From positions 250,001 to 314,000 of the forward strand of contig WPIO01000147.1 in the NCBI GenBank assembly GCA_009760855.2: a DNA stretch of 64,000 bases. The letters run 5' to 3'. Positions 21,403-32,958 of the stretch are shown here, piece by piece. The stretch comes from Cristatella mucedo (taxonomy: Eukaryota; Bryozoa; Phylactolaemata; Cristatellidae). The stretch's first letter is position 1. Every line of letters begins with the position of its first letter. The notes beneath the pieces are model-generated. The model saw only the letters and a list, made by a program, of their open reading frames with translations, was not told where the DNA came from and made no database searches. The position numbers and the translations under genes are program-made.

Positions 21403-23492
21403 GAAGCACTTTCACTAGCAGAGGTTGTCTTAGAGCAATAGCACTGAGGCACGAATAAGCTCTGCTCACTTCATTCTATACATCGAACTAAGAAAGCTTG
21501 ATTTGCTAATTTCCGTGTTTCCTCAATGACATGGCTGTGCACGTCTTAGGGGTTCACTGACAACACAACTCAAGACTGAAGCGCCCAGACGAAAGCCCCC
21601 AAAGCTTACAACACGACAAATGCTCACACTATACACCGCCCTGCTATAATAATGGTGTATTAAGTACGTGATTCAACTGGCTTGCCGTCTTCCAATTCAA
21701 TCATTATCATGCCAAAAAGAAATGATTATTACCTTGGGTTTCATGTGTGGAAGTAATAATGGTACGTTCACTTTGGACAAGTAGTAATATTGCAAACGTT
21801 CATTCTTGGCCAATATCATTACAAATTCTCAGAAAATCAGACATAATGCTTGATTAGCCATCCTTCACGAAAAGCATCTAGTTATTTATTATTTTGACCT
21901 CGGACATCAGAATCTGTGGCACAAGATTCAAGATTTCACCCCTGGAACTGAATACCGTGACGATGAAAATCGACGAATGCACGTAAAGTCGGTTTCACTT
22001 CTTGGCTTCGTTCTTCGTAGAAGATATTTGTGCTGCTTTTGAAGAAACGGCCGATCACTGCCCTTGTTTAACAGCACCATTGATTAACAACAAGGAAGAT
22101 ACATACTTTAGCTGACAGCATAGAGGTCAAAGTGCAATTCTGAGGTTTATTTTGCGACTGTGGATTGTTACGGACCCATGAATAACTGCGATCAGCTCCC
22201 ATTTCCACAACAATTGTCAGAAGACTGCCGCTTTTAGTCCCAATTATACAGAATGGCGTTAAAGGTTTACTTACCGCACTCTATCCAATCGGACGCTTTA
22301 GTTATCCCACTATTGCCTCAATTTGCTCTCGGCAGCTTGCCTATTTACTCGTTCCATCAGCGATGCAGCTGCTATTCCCGAAGTATGCGTTGCCTAGCTA
22401 TTGTAATTATATGAAATTGCTGGTCAAAGGATTTCGGGTCGTCCTACCTTATTGTAGTACATGGGGCAGGCACTTGGTAATCGAATGGCCACCAATGGTA
22501 TGGACCGTCTCAGGCCATAGTAGTAAAACTCGTACGACCATCGCATAAGTATTTTTTTGGAAACCAGAACATTGTTTTAATAGTAAGCAAAATAAACCAC
22601 CGCTTAATAACGCCAAGTTTTGGATTAGTAGCTGTTGCCCAGCTCAACAATGGAGAGCTAGCCATTAAAGGCCATTAAATAAACACTGGCATGGGCTATA
22701 TCATCAATAAGTGTTGGTAAATTCGTAGAAACTTTGTTTCCTAACTTTAAATTAAATCTCAGTTGCTCCATGCTTACGGTGACAATTGTAGCAGTAGCGC
22801 ATTTTGACGACGCTCAGAGGCTGGCTGGTCGGGCTATTGAAGGCCTAGCTGAGGAACGCTATACCCAATGCAATAAAGTTCTGTGGTTAACTTTAAATAC
22901 TCCATCCTATAACGCCTTGCCGCGAACTCTGCTGAAGACCGACCTGCCAGTGGTGAAGTAGTCAAACTGGCACTACCCGTTAGCATCTGTGCATGGCACA
23001 TAGCTTTAAAAAATTGACGTTTCTCTGAATTCATTTTAAGTCGCAGTGATTTTATTCTTTATATAATATTGCAGTCTTGTTAAATGAACTGACAGTTAAA
23101 TTCAAGAATATCATGAGGACTTGTATAGTGACTGCTCTGAGGCAGGTCATTCAGTGATCTGCCATGGCATGTTAGCAAGTAGATGCAGTCAACAACTGGT
23201 AAGATAGAAATGGTATGAAGATATGGGTGATAGTGGTTACAATTCTCAGTATTGAAGCCCTGGAGATTGTGTTTATTTCCGGCTTTTATCTGCACTCACG
23301 GCTAGTCATTAAGCAAGAATCTGAGGGTACCATTTGGGCGACGACAGTAGCTAAGATGCTGCGAGCAAAAGCATGACTTAGTGTCTGCTTCTAGTAAGTC
23401 AACCACTGGACCTAAATATATATTGCAAGGTGATTATGAGAAGTTTCATCAAACAAAAAGAAAGCAGCTGTTCTTTTCATAAAGGAAATCCT
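21403..23492. other. Lectin 5' flank of block A, no gene recognised
   Basis: Reading the minus strand, this aligns with 26881-27240 in B and 47190-49215 in C. Conserved patches occur at 21540-21640, 22770-22980 and 23060-23340. The patch at 23080-23295 also matches 40440-40690 (block D) and 47390-47600 (C). It contains small frames in each copy but they are not the same frame, so I regard it as non-coding or long decayed. Confidence 0.5.
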
Positions 23493-23980
23493 TGTAGTTC
23501 GCATGTACGTATGTATGTATGTATTGTATGCCGGCTCATGACTTGTGACCGTAAGGTCAAGGGAGCGTGTAGTGCGTATGTATGTATCGTATGCAGGCTC
23601 CTCTGATAAGCTACTGGTGAGCTGTTAGAAGCACCACCTAGAAGGGCCGGTGCACAGCTGTGGTCCGCCTGTGATGTGGTATGGACGCAGGCCGGTAACC
23701 AGCTGGTGGCCAGATGGTGGATTCACCATCAGGGCCGGCCAGTGCACTGCTGTGGTCCGTCTTTGATGTGGCATGGACCAGCTGGTGGCCAGATGGTGGA
23801 TTCGCCATCAGGGACGGCCGGTGCACAGTTGCGGTCGATGAGTCATCGGAGCAGACCAGGGGAGGGGAGTTGTGTGAGGGCAGGGGCTGAGGGAAGCCGT
23901 GCACTCTTGGGCTCCGTGTGTTGGGAATAAACTGTCTGTGTTGGGCATCGGCTGGCTCTCTGCTGTGCAACCAAACTACA
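23493..23980 (+). mobile_element. Solo LTR (488 bp) with 5-bp target duplication
   Basis: TGTAGTTCGC at the left end and CCAAACTACA at the right end give TG...CA with a 7-base inverted repeat. The word ATCCT occurs directly before (23488-23492) and after (23981-23985). Block C (around 47165-47195) has the uninterrupted site. An AATAAA at 23930 places the transcription direction on the plus strand. Recombination between the two LTRs of a provirus is the usual origin. It is not the same LTR as that at 17685. Confidence 0.85.
23646..23836 (+). repeat. Two to three imperfect ~85-bp tandem units inside the solo LTR
   Basis: Units start at GGGCCGGTGCACAG, GGGCCGGCCAGTGCACTG and GGGACGGCCGGTGCACAG and share CCAGCTGGTGGCCAGATGG. 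Tandem units in U3 often act as enhancers; that role is only inferred here. A second short duplication lies before it (GTATGTATGTAT...GCCGGCTC at 23510-23540 and GTATGTATCGTATGCAGGCTC at 23576-23600). Confidence 0.65.
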
Positions 23981-24589
23981 ATCCTACCAACATATTTGGG
24001 AACTTTATTCCATCGTATTTGATACTTTATCGTTGCTTTCTTATCTTTGAGATCAATTATGATTCAGCCACGTAATAGCAATAAATGTAGAGCTCCCAAA
24101 CCGCTAGGTAATTGATCACGGGAACTATAGGAAACTGGTTATGGCTACATCTAAGCTAGTTTTCATCAGCTACAGTGATGCAGAGTGTAATTTATTATGC
24201 TCCCCTACTTAGTACAATAATGGATGAAATACGTTTTAGAAAACGCTTGAGACTGGTAAAATCCATGGACAATTCAAGGACGACTAATCTCCCTTGTGGA
24301 AACGTAAAGGCCGAGCACAATATATGGCATTGCTTATTCCATTGAAATCGAGAGCAATTTATTATTTCTGTATTTTCGTCTTTAAGCTGCTGAATCTTGC
24401 TTAACTCTGAGCGGATGTGTGTCTCACTTACAGTCAAGCACTTGCGGCTGCAAATCATTTTGAATCTCGCGACGCCAACATTGGCTTACTGGATACCCGT
24501 AGGCCTAGTATACTTGGTATTTGCAAGCTTGCGTGTGAAAATCGGGTGTGACAGAGCCGGAATTTCTCTGAGAGAAAGTAATCTAAGGG

Positions 24590-24735
24590 GGAGGAAAACA
24601 GCGATTATGGCTTTGCCGTCTAACTCCGACCTAGGTCTGTTCAATGTCATGGGTTCGTGCCATTTGGCGTACGTGAAGCGCCTGAATAAAGATTAAGTTC
24701 TCTTAAGGTGCTATACAAACAAATTATATTTATTT
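24590..24735 (+). repeat. SINE family 1, copy c (diverged)
   Basis: The 3' half matches the family: GTGAAGCGCCTGAATAAAG, then ATTAAGTTCTCTTAAGG and TGCTATACAAAC. The 5' half has a B-box-like CATGGGTTCGTGCC but the A-box region is eroded. The limits on the left are uncertain. Confidence 0.5.
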
Positions 24736-24929
24736 TATTTTAATTCATTGCGATCAGAGGAAGAATCGTGGTGTACGTCACTAGACAACATGGGAACCTG
24801 GGACAGGTTAGGATCATGTCTGTGTTTGAGATAATTAGTTTCATTCGAGCATTTATGTCTGGACAATATTTTGTTGAAGCAGACTGAGCTTTCCGTGTGA
24901 CGGAAATAGCATCATCAGAAGTAGCTCAG

Positions 24930-25200
24930 AGGTGAAAAGCTTCAGATTTCTGTAAAAATCTTTTATGGCATTGATATAGTGGCCGAGCCACAAGCCCGAC
25001 TTGAACCCAACAGAACGACGGCATGATGAGGTATTCAGGCCTCTATAGCGGGCTGAGTAGTTCCTACTGGTAGTTGATCTTATAAATGAAAAACAAATTG
25101 TGGAATAGTCCACGGCAGAAGATACAATGCAAAGCTTCTGATATCTATGCCTGGCAAGACGAAGGAGGTCGTGGAGAACCATTGTGGTGCACGGTAACAC
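24930..25200 (+). mobile_element. Tc1/mariner transposase relic (C-terminal part)
   Basis: In one plus-strand frame around 24978-25045 the peptide WPSHKPDLNPTERR appears, matching the WPxxSPDLNPIE signature that holds the last catalytic acidic residue region of Tc1-like transposases. About 40 codons later, in another frame, comes SMPGKTKEVVENH, which fits the family's C-terminal SMPRR...VIxxxGG region. Stops precede and follow both pieces. No terminal inverted repeat was found. It is a dead fragment. Confidence 0.6.
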
Positions 25201-25382
25201 TAAACACTAAACACGTGGTTTGGTATGCGGCTCTCAATAATTGTTCCACATTCTACACATAACTTTATTGCGCCTCGCATGTCACAGGAGCCTCTACTCA
25301 TCCGAACAAATTTTTTGTCATGGGATTTTTTTCCGCTAAGCTTTAAGCGATTCGGTAAATCTTTTGAAATATGCCTTTAGAC

Positions 25383-25970
25383 CAGACATGGGTAAACTAC
25401 GGCAAGCGGGCCATATACGGCGCTTTGGGATTTTCAATCCGTCCCGCCGTCCACGTTATGTTATTAAGTTAAATTGTATTATAAAGACACCTCAATCATT
25501 TTACCAAGCTGTAGCTCCCTGCTTTCGCCAGCAGATGGCTCACGCAAAAGACATCGACTCTTGATAGTGATGCATTACGGTAACTCTCTACTTCATTTTG
25601 TCGCTTTGTACATTCAGCTATTCAGTAAAAATGAGCGGACCGAAGAAAAGAAAAGTTGACATTGAGTGCCCAGTGTTCAGTAAAGAGTGGACAACAATAT
25701 TCTTTATCACTGCAGTCCGATGAACAGCTGTATCTCTGATATGCCAAGAAACTGTGGCAGTTTTGAAAGAATAGAAAATCAGCACCATTTTGCTACAAAC
25801 AATTCCAGCTTGGCCAGTCAACAGTCTCCGCGAAAAAAGGGGGCTACGGCTCAGAGATTGACGGCTAATTTATAGACTCAGAAAACCTTTTTCACAGACA
25901 AACTTCAATTCAAGAGTCGAGTACTAGGGCAAGTTTTTCTAGCTTTCAAATTAGCAAAGGCCAGTAAATT
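25383..25970 (+). mobile_element. hAT transposon relic with 5' end and N-terminal coding part
   Basis: The start CAGACATGGGTAAACTACGG resembles the common hAT (Charlie-like) terminal repeat. From ATG 25631 the frame gives KKRKVDIECPVFSKEWTTIF, then TAVSLICQETVAVLKE and, in a second frame, GATAQRLTANL and FLAFKLAKASK. This order matches the N-terminal region of hAT transposase-derived proteins of the GTF2IRD2/ZBED type. There are stops at two positions and a frameshift. The element is cut off at about 25970 by an L2 insertion and no 3' end is visible. Confidence 0.7.
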
Positions 25971-26880
25971 CGTAAATTGGAAAGGCTGACGCTCAAAATT
26001 GGCTCTGCCAGCCTATCTCCTGTTGAATAAGCTCGAAATCTAGGTATTATATTCCAAAGTGACCTCTCGATAGACGACCACATCAGCTCCTCAGTCAAAT
26101 CTGATTTATTTCAGCTACATAAAATTGCTAAAATTCGGGCTTGTTTAGATAAGGATGCCACGTCTAAGTTGGTCCATGCATTCGTGACATCCCGTCTCGA
26201 CTTCTGCAACTCACTGCTTACTGGCCTACCACTATCTGCGATCAGGCGATTGCAGCTGGTGCAAAACTCCACAGTTAGGCTTGTCTGTCGTGACCGTCGC
26301 AGCTCCACCTGCACCTCTCGCCGACCTGCATTGGCTCCCAGTCATGCAACAAATCGACTTGAAGGTTTGTCGCTCACTTTAAGATCAATTCATTTCTCGG
26401 CTCCTGCCTCTCTCTTAGATCTGCTTCCCACCAGGCCCAGTATCGTAACATCCGCTTTTCGGAATCCAACAGTTTACAAATACATCGTACAAACCTCAAA
26501 TCCTTTGGAGACCGTGCATTTAGCTCGTATGCTCCCAAAGCCTGGAACTCACCCCCGACTTGCTTCAGAACATCCCCCAACTTGACCACATTTAAAAAGG
26601 AGTTAAAAACACACCTATTTAGGGCAGCATTTAGTGGGTCCCTGATTCGTCCTTCATGTGCGTATGCCTGCTGACACTGTGCATTCTGCCACTAACCACA
26701 TTTGCATGTTGACCCTGTGCATGTCACCCCTAACCATGTTATTCATGTTGTTTATCAAGTATGATATTACTCACCATTCAATCGCGTTTCCCTTTGCAGC
26801 AACTGTAAAGCGCCTAGGAAGAGATTGAGTTATCTGAGGGCGCTTTATCAAATGCATTATTATTATTGTTATTATTGTTG
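25971..26880 (+). mobile_element. L2 family 1 fragment (RT C-terminus to tail)
   Basis: Begins at the LERLTLKIGSASL coding part and runs collinearly to the hairpin and an ATT-rich tail ending near 26880. Codons for LVHAFVTSRLDFCNSLLTGL are readable (26163-26230). There are stops and frameshifts near 26030 and 26320. It joins a hAT relic on the left to block B on the right. Confidence 0.85.
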
Positions 26881-27544
26881 AGTATCACAACTGAATGTAC
26901 CGTTATTACTTCCACACCTGCCGTGTAAGGCAATATTTGCTTGTTTTACGTATGATAGCAATTTGATTGGAAGGAGGCAAACCAATTAAATCACATACTT
27001 TATGCAACATTTTTATTGCTGGGCGATGTGTGGTGTAACCATTTCTCGGGTTGATAGAGTTGAGGTCTTTGGTCTGGGCGTTTATGTCCTGAGCTGTACT
27101 ATCAGTGAACCCCTAAGCCGTGCATAGCCACGTCATCAGGGAGACACGGAAACTAGTTAAGCCAGCTCTCTTAGTTTGATTTTTACAATAGAGTGAACAG
27201 AGATGATCCGTGCCTCAGTAATTTTGCTCTCACACAACCTCTGCTAGTGAATGTGCTTCCCCTGCAGCATCGCCCATCGGGATCGGACGAATTTAGCCAC
27301 TTGACTCATCGCGTTGTTTTTCGCCAGTATCAACCTTTCAAACTCCGTCCTGCTGGGTGCTGCTTCTCCTTACAGTGATATGCACTTCTTAGAAATCGTT
27401 GACACAGGCGTCTGCAGTGCCGTATTTATTGACGGCTGAACCGGCTGCCATTTTGGGGCTTAGTTATTTCGAAATTTCAAAGCAATGACACGGCTCGTTA
27501 AGTACTATAATCGAGCTCTTCTTTTCTTTAGAATCAAAACCATC

Positions 27545-29407
27545 ACGAGAGTGTGCTTGCTGCTGTGGGCTTTCCTCGTTGTTGGAAGCAGCATCAGCGA
27601 AAATTTAAGTGACAATAAAAACGAGCAGGCCATTGAGTTAACTGTATTGTCAGTGTGTGTGACTCTCAGGATTTTCATTTACAGTTTTATGCTGCGACTG
27701 TACATGTGAGTGGGACAAGGGCAGTGGAAACTACGGATTCAAATAACGAGGAACTTGAAGGTATGCCTTATTTAGATTAGAGAATTTCACACTAATCCTG
27801 GTTGATGATAATTAATCGATCGATCAGGAGTTTTTACTCTCATTCCTGACATTAAAAAAAGTGCTTGGGCTTTCAATCAGCATTGCTGTAGGCTGCTTAG
27901 CCTTTTTTGCAACAGTGAAAAGTTGCATGCATCCCATATTCTCTTTCATCCCTGAATTACAATAAGTAGCCTCAACTAAGGATTACATTTTCGAAGTCAT
28001 GCAACAATAACATACATCCCGTTTATTGTTCGACATTACAGATTTCTGCCCATATCATCGTCGATGATCCAATTATTTTGTGGTTGTTTAATCACTTGAC
28101 ACTTATTTTCTAGATATATTAACAGAGCCGATTAAGCCAAGTTATTTATTTAAGAAAGAGTTAAGAAATTCTGCAGGTTTATTGAAACAAAGACTGAGCC
28201 AGTAGCATTGAATTAAGGTTTGATACGCGAGGTTTCGATCAGGCTTTATTTGCCACAACGGGAACTGGCTGGGGCTACTACTGATGAGATGAGAATCACC
28301 TAAACTGGTCCGGAGTTAGCATTATCAAGAGCTTTCTACTCCTTTAATTTTTACGGTTAAATTACATTACAAATTCCGTAAGAATGCTATGATAACACAT
28401 GCAAGTTTATGGCAATATACACAGCATAAAATGCAAGTTAAACTATTTTCGCAAGTAAGATGCTGAAATTACTATCTGATATATTTGCTCTTCAATAAAG
28501 GATGTTTACAATAATGTAAATATTGCTATGCTGATAGGCCATATGGCCATGCAAAAATGGTCTTACACTATGTGACCCTATGCAATGCTTATGCTTCGTT
28601 AATCCGTGTCAGATCCTCAGTGACTTGAAATCTGAGGGACTTAATTTATTGCTTGTATGTATCACAAACTACGCTAAAAAATCACAGCACAGGTAAACTA
28701 ATGAACGTATTTCCAGCGCTAAACAGTTATTCCCTGATTTATCTTTCCTGTTTTATGGCCGGCATAGATTAGCCATGGTCTTTGATCTCTTGATTTGACC
28801 ATTGCCAATCAACCTTAAGGCTGGTTGTAAAATTTTCATATGAGAGGCTGCAGTCAATTCGACTGTATACGATCTGAATAAGTTTGATGTCGTAAATATA
28901 AAGGTCCCGAAATACAGCTTCCATTGAGGAACCTGAATAATCATTGGTTGTGATCATTTCTTAACCGGTGCTTACACTGTGCCTCTAGCACTAAGCTCCA
29001 TTACCAGTTCATATTTTAATTCTCTAAGCAATGTCTACGCCAGATGTTCAAGCTTCTCAGCAGCTCACGCATAACCTTTTATGAGGTGAAGCTTTTTAGA
29101 GTTTGGTGGACTCTTTGTTTGGATCGGCTTAACGTTACGACAGGCTACTAAAAAGCATCCATCGCATTGAAGGTGGAACTTTGGATGTAAGCCACTAGGA
29201 TCAAAGGGATCTGAATACAATGAATGGTCGGTCATCTGGGAACGGGAAGCTGGACAGCCGGATAGTTGGAAAAACGAAGAGTACTGGGGCCAACTGCGAC
29301 CAGCATGTAGTGACTACGCCTGGAACGATATGGTTTCCACACCAAAATCTGGATTTGTTTGTCAAAAATGTCTTGAAAAACGAAAATGCGGATTAGCTAG
29401 TACATAG
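27545..29407 (+). pseudogene. C-type lectin pseudogene, copy B
   Basis: Exon 1 equivalent 27545-27604: start codon ATG is ACG, and the donor GTAAGT is TTAAGT (27605). Exon 2 equivalent 27706-27760: acceptor CAG is CAT (27703-27705); donor GTATGC kept. Exon 3 is absent. Exon 4 equivalent 29100-29407: acceptor TTTTTAG kept, in-frame TGA at 29168-29170 in the WTWD region, and extra codons before the QPD motif (AGQPDSWKNEEYWG is kept, as are AWND and FVCQKC). The promoter TATA is TATTTA and the 5' UTR donor is lost. Exon 4 codons outside the stop still read well, so loss is not very old or exon 4 is degenerating slowly. Confidence 0.85.
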
Positions 29408-29689
29408 TGCTCCCTATGCTCTAGGCAATAACAGTGGAGAGTTGGGAAGAGCTACAGTATTCAGTTTATACTTGTAGATTCAACTTTTAGAATATTTTGC
29501 AAATAGTTTCGGCTACAAAAACGAAGCCCGGAGGCCTAAGTTTGGTAAAGTGGCTTAAGTGCGGTTTTGAGCTAGGACAACCGGAACTAATTCCTAGCCG
29601 GCCAGGGGGTCTAAGTATTAAGGGTGCTCCGTGTCTGGATGTTAACGGGAAACAATGCATTTCGATGAAGGAGACACATGAGTTTAATT

Positions 29690-29895
29690 AAATACTAGCT
29701 GATTCAGCACACCTGCTTTGCATAGCCACAGAAGAGCTTTTATGGCTATCACCATCGCTTGCATTGGCAATATAGGATCGCCCACCACAGGATTCGAACC
29801 CACGAATTCGGTCACGAGGTCGTGAAAAGCAACCGCCTTAGGTAGTGTGCCTTCACTGCTCACCACACGAGTACTCTTAATCTGACTTTGTAAAT
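29690..29895 (-). repeat. SINE family 2, copy b
   Basis: On the minus strand the head has a perfect B box, GGTTCGAATCC (about 29788-29798), in the context CGTGGGTTCGAATCCTGTGG, followed by the family body GGGCGATCCTATATTGCC and GGCTCTT-like words (AAAAGCTCTTCTGTGGCTAT) and the end GCTGAATCAGC. It is not folded as a full tRNA: the anticodon arm and a matching acceptor stem are missing. Absent from the matching site in block C. Confidence 0.65.
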
Positions 29896-32138
29896 TGCTT
29901 TGCATCCATATTTCCCTCTGGCATAGGTGTTCTTGGCAATCCTGAAAAATTGCATTCAGTAATAGTCGTCTAGTAGTCTAGCTTTATAAAATAAAAAACC
30001 TAGTAATTCGATAAATGCCATTATTATCGCTGCGAGCAATGCCCTCCGAGAGCGACATGTCCTTACAGGCCAAAAGAACATATGTTGTAAGAGATGAAGG
30101 ACTGCTACAGCTCCTGGAGACGTACACAATTTAGACTTGTATTGCATGCTTTGGTGACACTATGCAGTATTAAGATGCTCAATCAAGTTGCTTTTTACAT
30201 GCATAGTGTCAACACCTATATGCTCACAGAGTACATAGCACATGTACCCTGCTATTGCAGCAAGGAACTGGTGCAATTTTAAAGCGTATTTTTAAATTTG
30301 CTTAGTCATGGTTATTTGTGATGTCATTGGTGAAAGACTCCCCAGTCTTCAATGCACACTGATAGCAGGCATGTTGCACATGGTATTAGGTGTAGATTTA
30401 AAGAATAGCTAAAAGATTTGAGCTGGAAGAGCAGGTTGTGGGGTTCCAGGTCAGCTAATGAGTAGTACTGATAGGCAAAGGTTATCATAATTACTAAGCT
30501 AAGTGAAACCTTCCTAGCATAGGTGCAGTCGGCTTATTTTGGGTATTTTTATTTTGATTCCTCGGCTTTGATTTAACGTTGCTCCTCAGTAACATAGACG
30601 GTGAAGCATTATAGTAAAAGTGACTCCTAGTGCACGATTATCAGCATGTACTGGGACATACCCCATTCATAACACTTAGCTTAAGACAAACGCTGACAAT
30701 GTAAGTTTGCCTTTCAAAATGAGGCATTCGTAAGCAGTTTTGTTCGATACACATTTTTTAGAAGACTGAATTTTGCGTTTTTGAGATTGATAAGAGTGTT
30801 TGATTCTGACGTTTGAATCTTGAAAGCAACAGCTTTGCGAGTACTTGGTCTCAGTAAGCTTGCCTCAAACACGCAAACAACAGATTTCGAAGTTTTATCA
30901 TTTCCTATCAGCATGATTAGTCCGTGAGGACTGCACTAGAAAGTGCTTGATACACATTTTTGCGAATGAAGCTTGTGGTCTGTGCACAGACACTAATCTG
31001 GGATCATTGCAAGAGGTAAAATTCGAAATCAGTAAGACTGCCTTTTGAGGCTATTCGATAGCGAAGCCGCACGATAGTTTCTCAAGCGTTCTTTATGCTC
31101 CCGCGCACTCCCTAAATCCAGGCATTCCAAGATTAAAGTATTAAAAAATATCCAAATTGTGCCTTAGGTACATTTGATCTTCCTTTTTTGTAATTGATTT
31201 AACTTAAGACTCTTTCACTATACAAAGGACGGAATATGTTGACCAAATGTTTCCTTGGAAGAAGCAGCTAATAAGTCCTCTGCATTTAAGTTGGCCGATA
31301 TTGATCGACAATAATTATAGAATTTGTGAATGACGGTCCTATCAATAGCGATAAAATGTTCATATTCATTGCCTTTAAATAGGTCACGAAGCACATTTAC
31401 AGTTCTAATGAGGCACCGTGTAAATTTGAAGTAAACATTCCTTGGTACAAACCATTTCTGCTTTGGCGATTAATTACGGTAAATACCTTAGTAGGAGTTA
31501 CACTTTTTTACGAGAATTTTTTAGTGTAGCCAAGAAATTAATCATAAACAAATAAAGCTTAATACTTGTACATGAGGATTTATCTTTTTGATTTAACTGT
31601 ATAAAACTGAAAGGTTTAATAGAATTGATTAACTACTAATATTCGCATGCTGGGCCAATTTTATATCTAATCTCCGGCCTAGCCAATCTGCAGCTGCATC
31701 ACGCTCTGAACTAGCTCAGTGCTAATAATAATAAAAAATTCGCTTACGTAATATTACAATTATTTGCATGAGTTTGATGTTCCTAATCAAGCTCTCAAGA
31801 TTTACTATTTACCTCGTTCTCCCGCATACAAGATTAGCCATGAGCCAATAATAGCTAGCTAAAAACAATTTTGCAATTGTGGTTGCAATTATATATAAAA
31901 ATTACTATAGAATGAACAACCCGCAGATGGGATAGCCACAAATATTTACGTCGCTTATTCATACTGTATTACCAAAAGCAGAATAGACCATTAAGCGTAA
32001 TAAACAAAAGCTATTCCAAATGAGCGTACATTTCTTCGTATATCCTTGTTGATTTTCAAAGTAATTAACGCTGTCAACCTTCATAAAACGTGAGCGAATT
32101 GTTATGCAAAATACAGCATGTAGTGTTCCAGATCTTTT
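29896..32138. other. Lectin 3' flank of block B, no gene recognised
   Basis: Aligns in patches with 52080-54480 in C and with 10420-13400 (minus) in A. The patch 30310-30520 (52265-52460 in C, 12900-13080 in A) is the best conserved. Small frames differ among copies; there is no sign of a second gene. Confidence 0.5.
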
Positions 32139-32290
32139 GCCGAGCTGGTTTGGTCCAGTGGCTATGGTGCTCGCCCTGACCAAAGTCCGGCTGAGGTCGT
32201 GGGCTCGAGCGCCGAGGCATGTGTGAAGCACTTCAATGGAGATTGAGTTCTCTTAGGGCGCCATGCTAATGAATTACATTTGAATTATAT
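32139..32290 (+). repeat. SINE family 1, copy b (best copy)
   Basis: Head: GCCGAGCTGGTTTGGTCCAG, with A-box-like GGTCCAGTGGC and B-box-like GGTCGTGGGCTCGAG. Tail: GTGTGAAGCACTTC, GAGATTGAGTTCTCTTAGGG and CGCCATGCTAATG. The tail core GAGATTGAGTTCTCT is identical to that of L2 family 1. Length about 150 bp. Not present at the corresponding place in A or D. Confidence 0.75.
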
Positions 32291-32958
32291 ATGTGTACTT
32301 CTCTCGCCATACTGACCCTCGTTACAACTACAAACCTGGGCGTTGCCGTTACAAGCTAAGAGTGCATAAAAATATAGTACGGTCAACTTCACGTGTGCGA
32401 GGTTCATACCTATGAGAGCAATTTGGATTATCATACTCGCGTCATTTGCATCTAGAAAGTGGATTTTTGAGCTTGTGATTCTTGTGTTGTTAATTTAACT
32501 TAAGATTAAAAGCAAAAATTATCCGTGAAGCAGATCAGCCTGAGCTTTCCGAACGTGCTCCAACTAAGTTAAGTATAAATCTCAAAGTTAATTGTCAGTG
32601 AAAATATTGCCTACCAAGTCACAGGCTCAGCTGGGGCCAGACAAAACCAGCAACAGTGCTTTTGAGGTTCTCAGTAAAACTTACTATCGAAATGAGCAGA
32701 GACGAGGCTACAGTGCTTGTCATGTGGGACAGGCCATATCATCACAGACGCCTGCAAGCGCCAGGTATCAGGTATTGATCTTCTTAGGTCTGGTCGATGC
32801 ACTAGGTAGCGACAGTGAATGCCAAAGACTGGCAAACTTTGGCAGCTTACTTAAAAAATGGGCTCTAACGACACGTTTATAAAAGTAGGTGATCCAAGTT
32901 TCCAAAGCGCAGCTGCACAATTTTCATAGAATGGAGCATGTAGTACCTTGCCTGACCT

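Larger units (their letters stand above)
8750..24200 (-). repeat. Paralogous block A carrying the intact C-type lectin locus
   Basis: The minus strand of this interval aligns by eye, in order, with the plus strand of block B (26881-33790) and block C (46930-54540). Anchor matches include the word CTGAATCATAATTGATCTC (about 24040-24066 here, 47095-47120 in C), the lectin exons, the stretch around 10420-10620 (54400-54470 in C; 31650-31720 in B) and 9240-9420 (32820-32950 in B). Block A has been enlarged by three younger insertions: an RT family 2 copy, an L2 copy of 4.2 kb and a solo LTR. Confidence 0.75.

Noticed and set aside
23638-23970. 110-aa and 84-aa frames on opposite strands
   Set aside because: They translate the tandem units of the solo LTR.
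27485-27709. 74-aa frame over lectin exon 1 of block B as a real secreted peptide
   Set aside because: It starts upstream in non-homologous sequence and reads through destroyed start and splice sites of a pseudogene.
29770-29810. Possible tRNA gene (perfect B box GGTTCGAATCC, minus strand)
   Set aside because: No acceptor stem or anticodon arm can be paired, and the same body recurs at 205-420 and 35078-35232; it is the head of a SINE.
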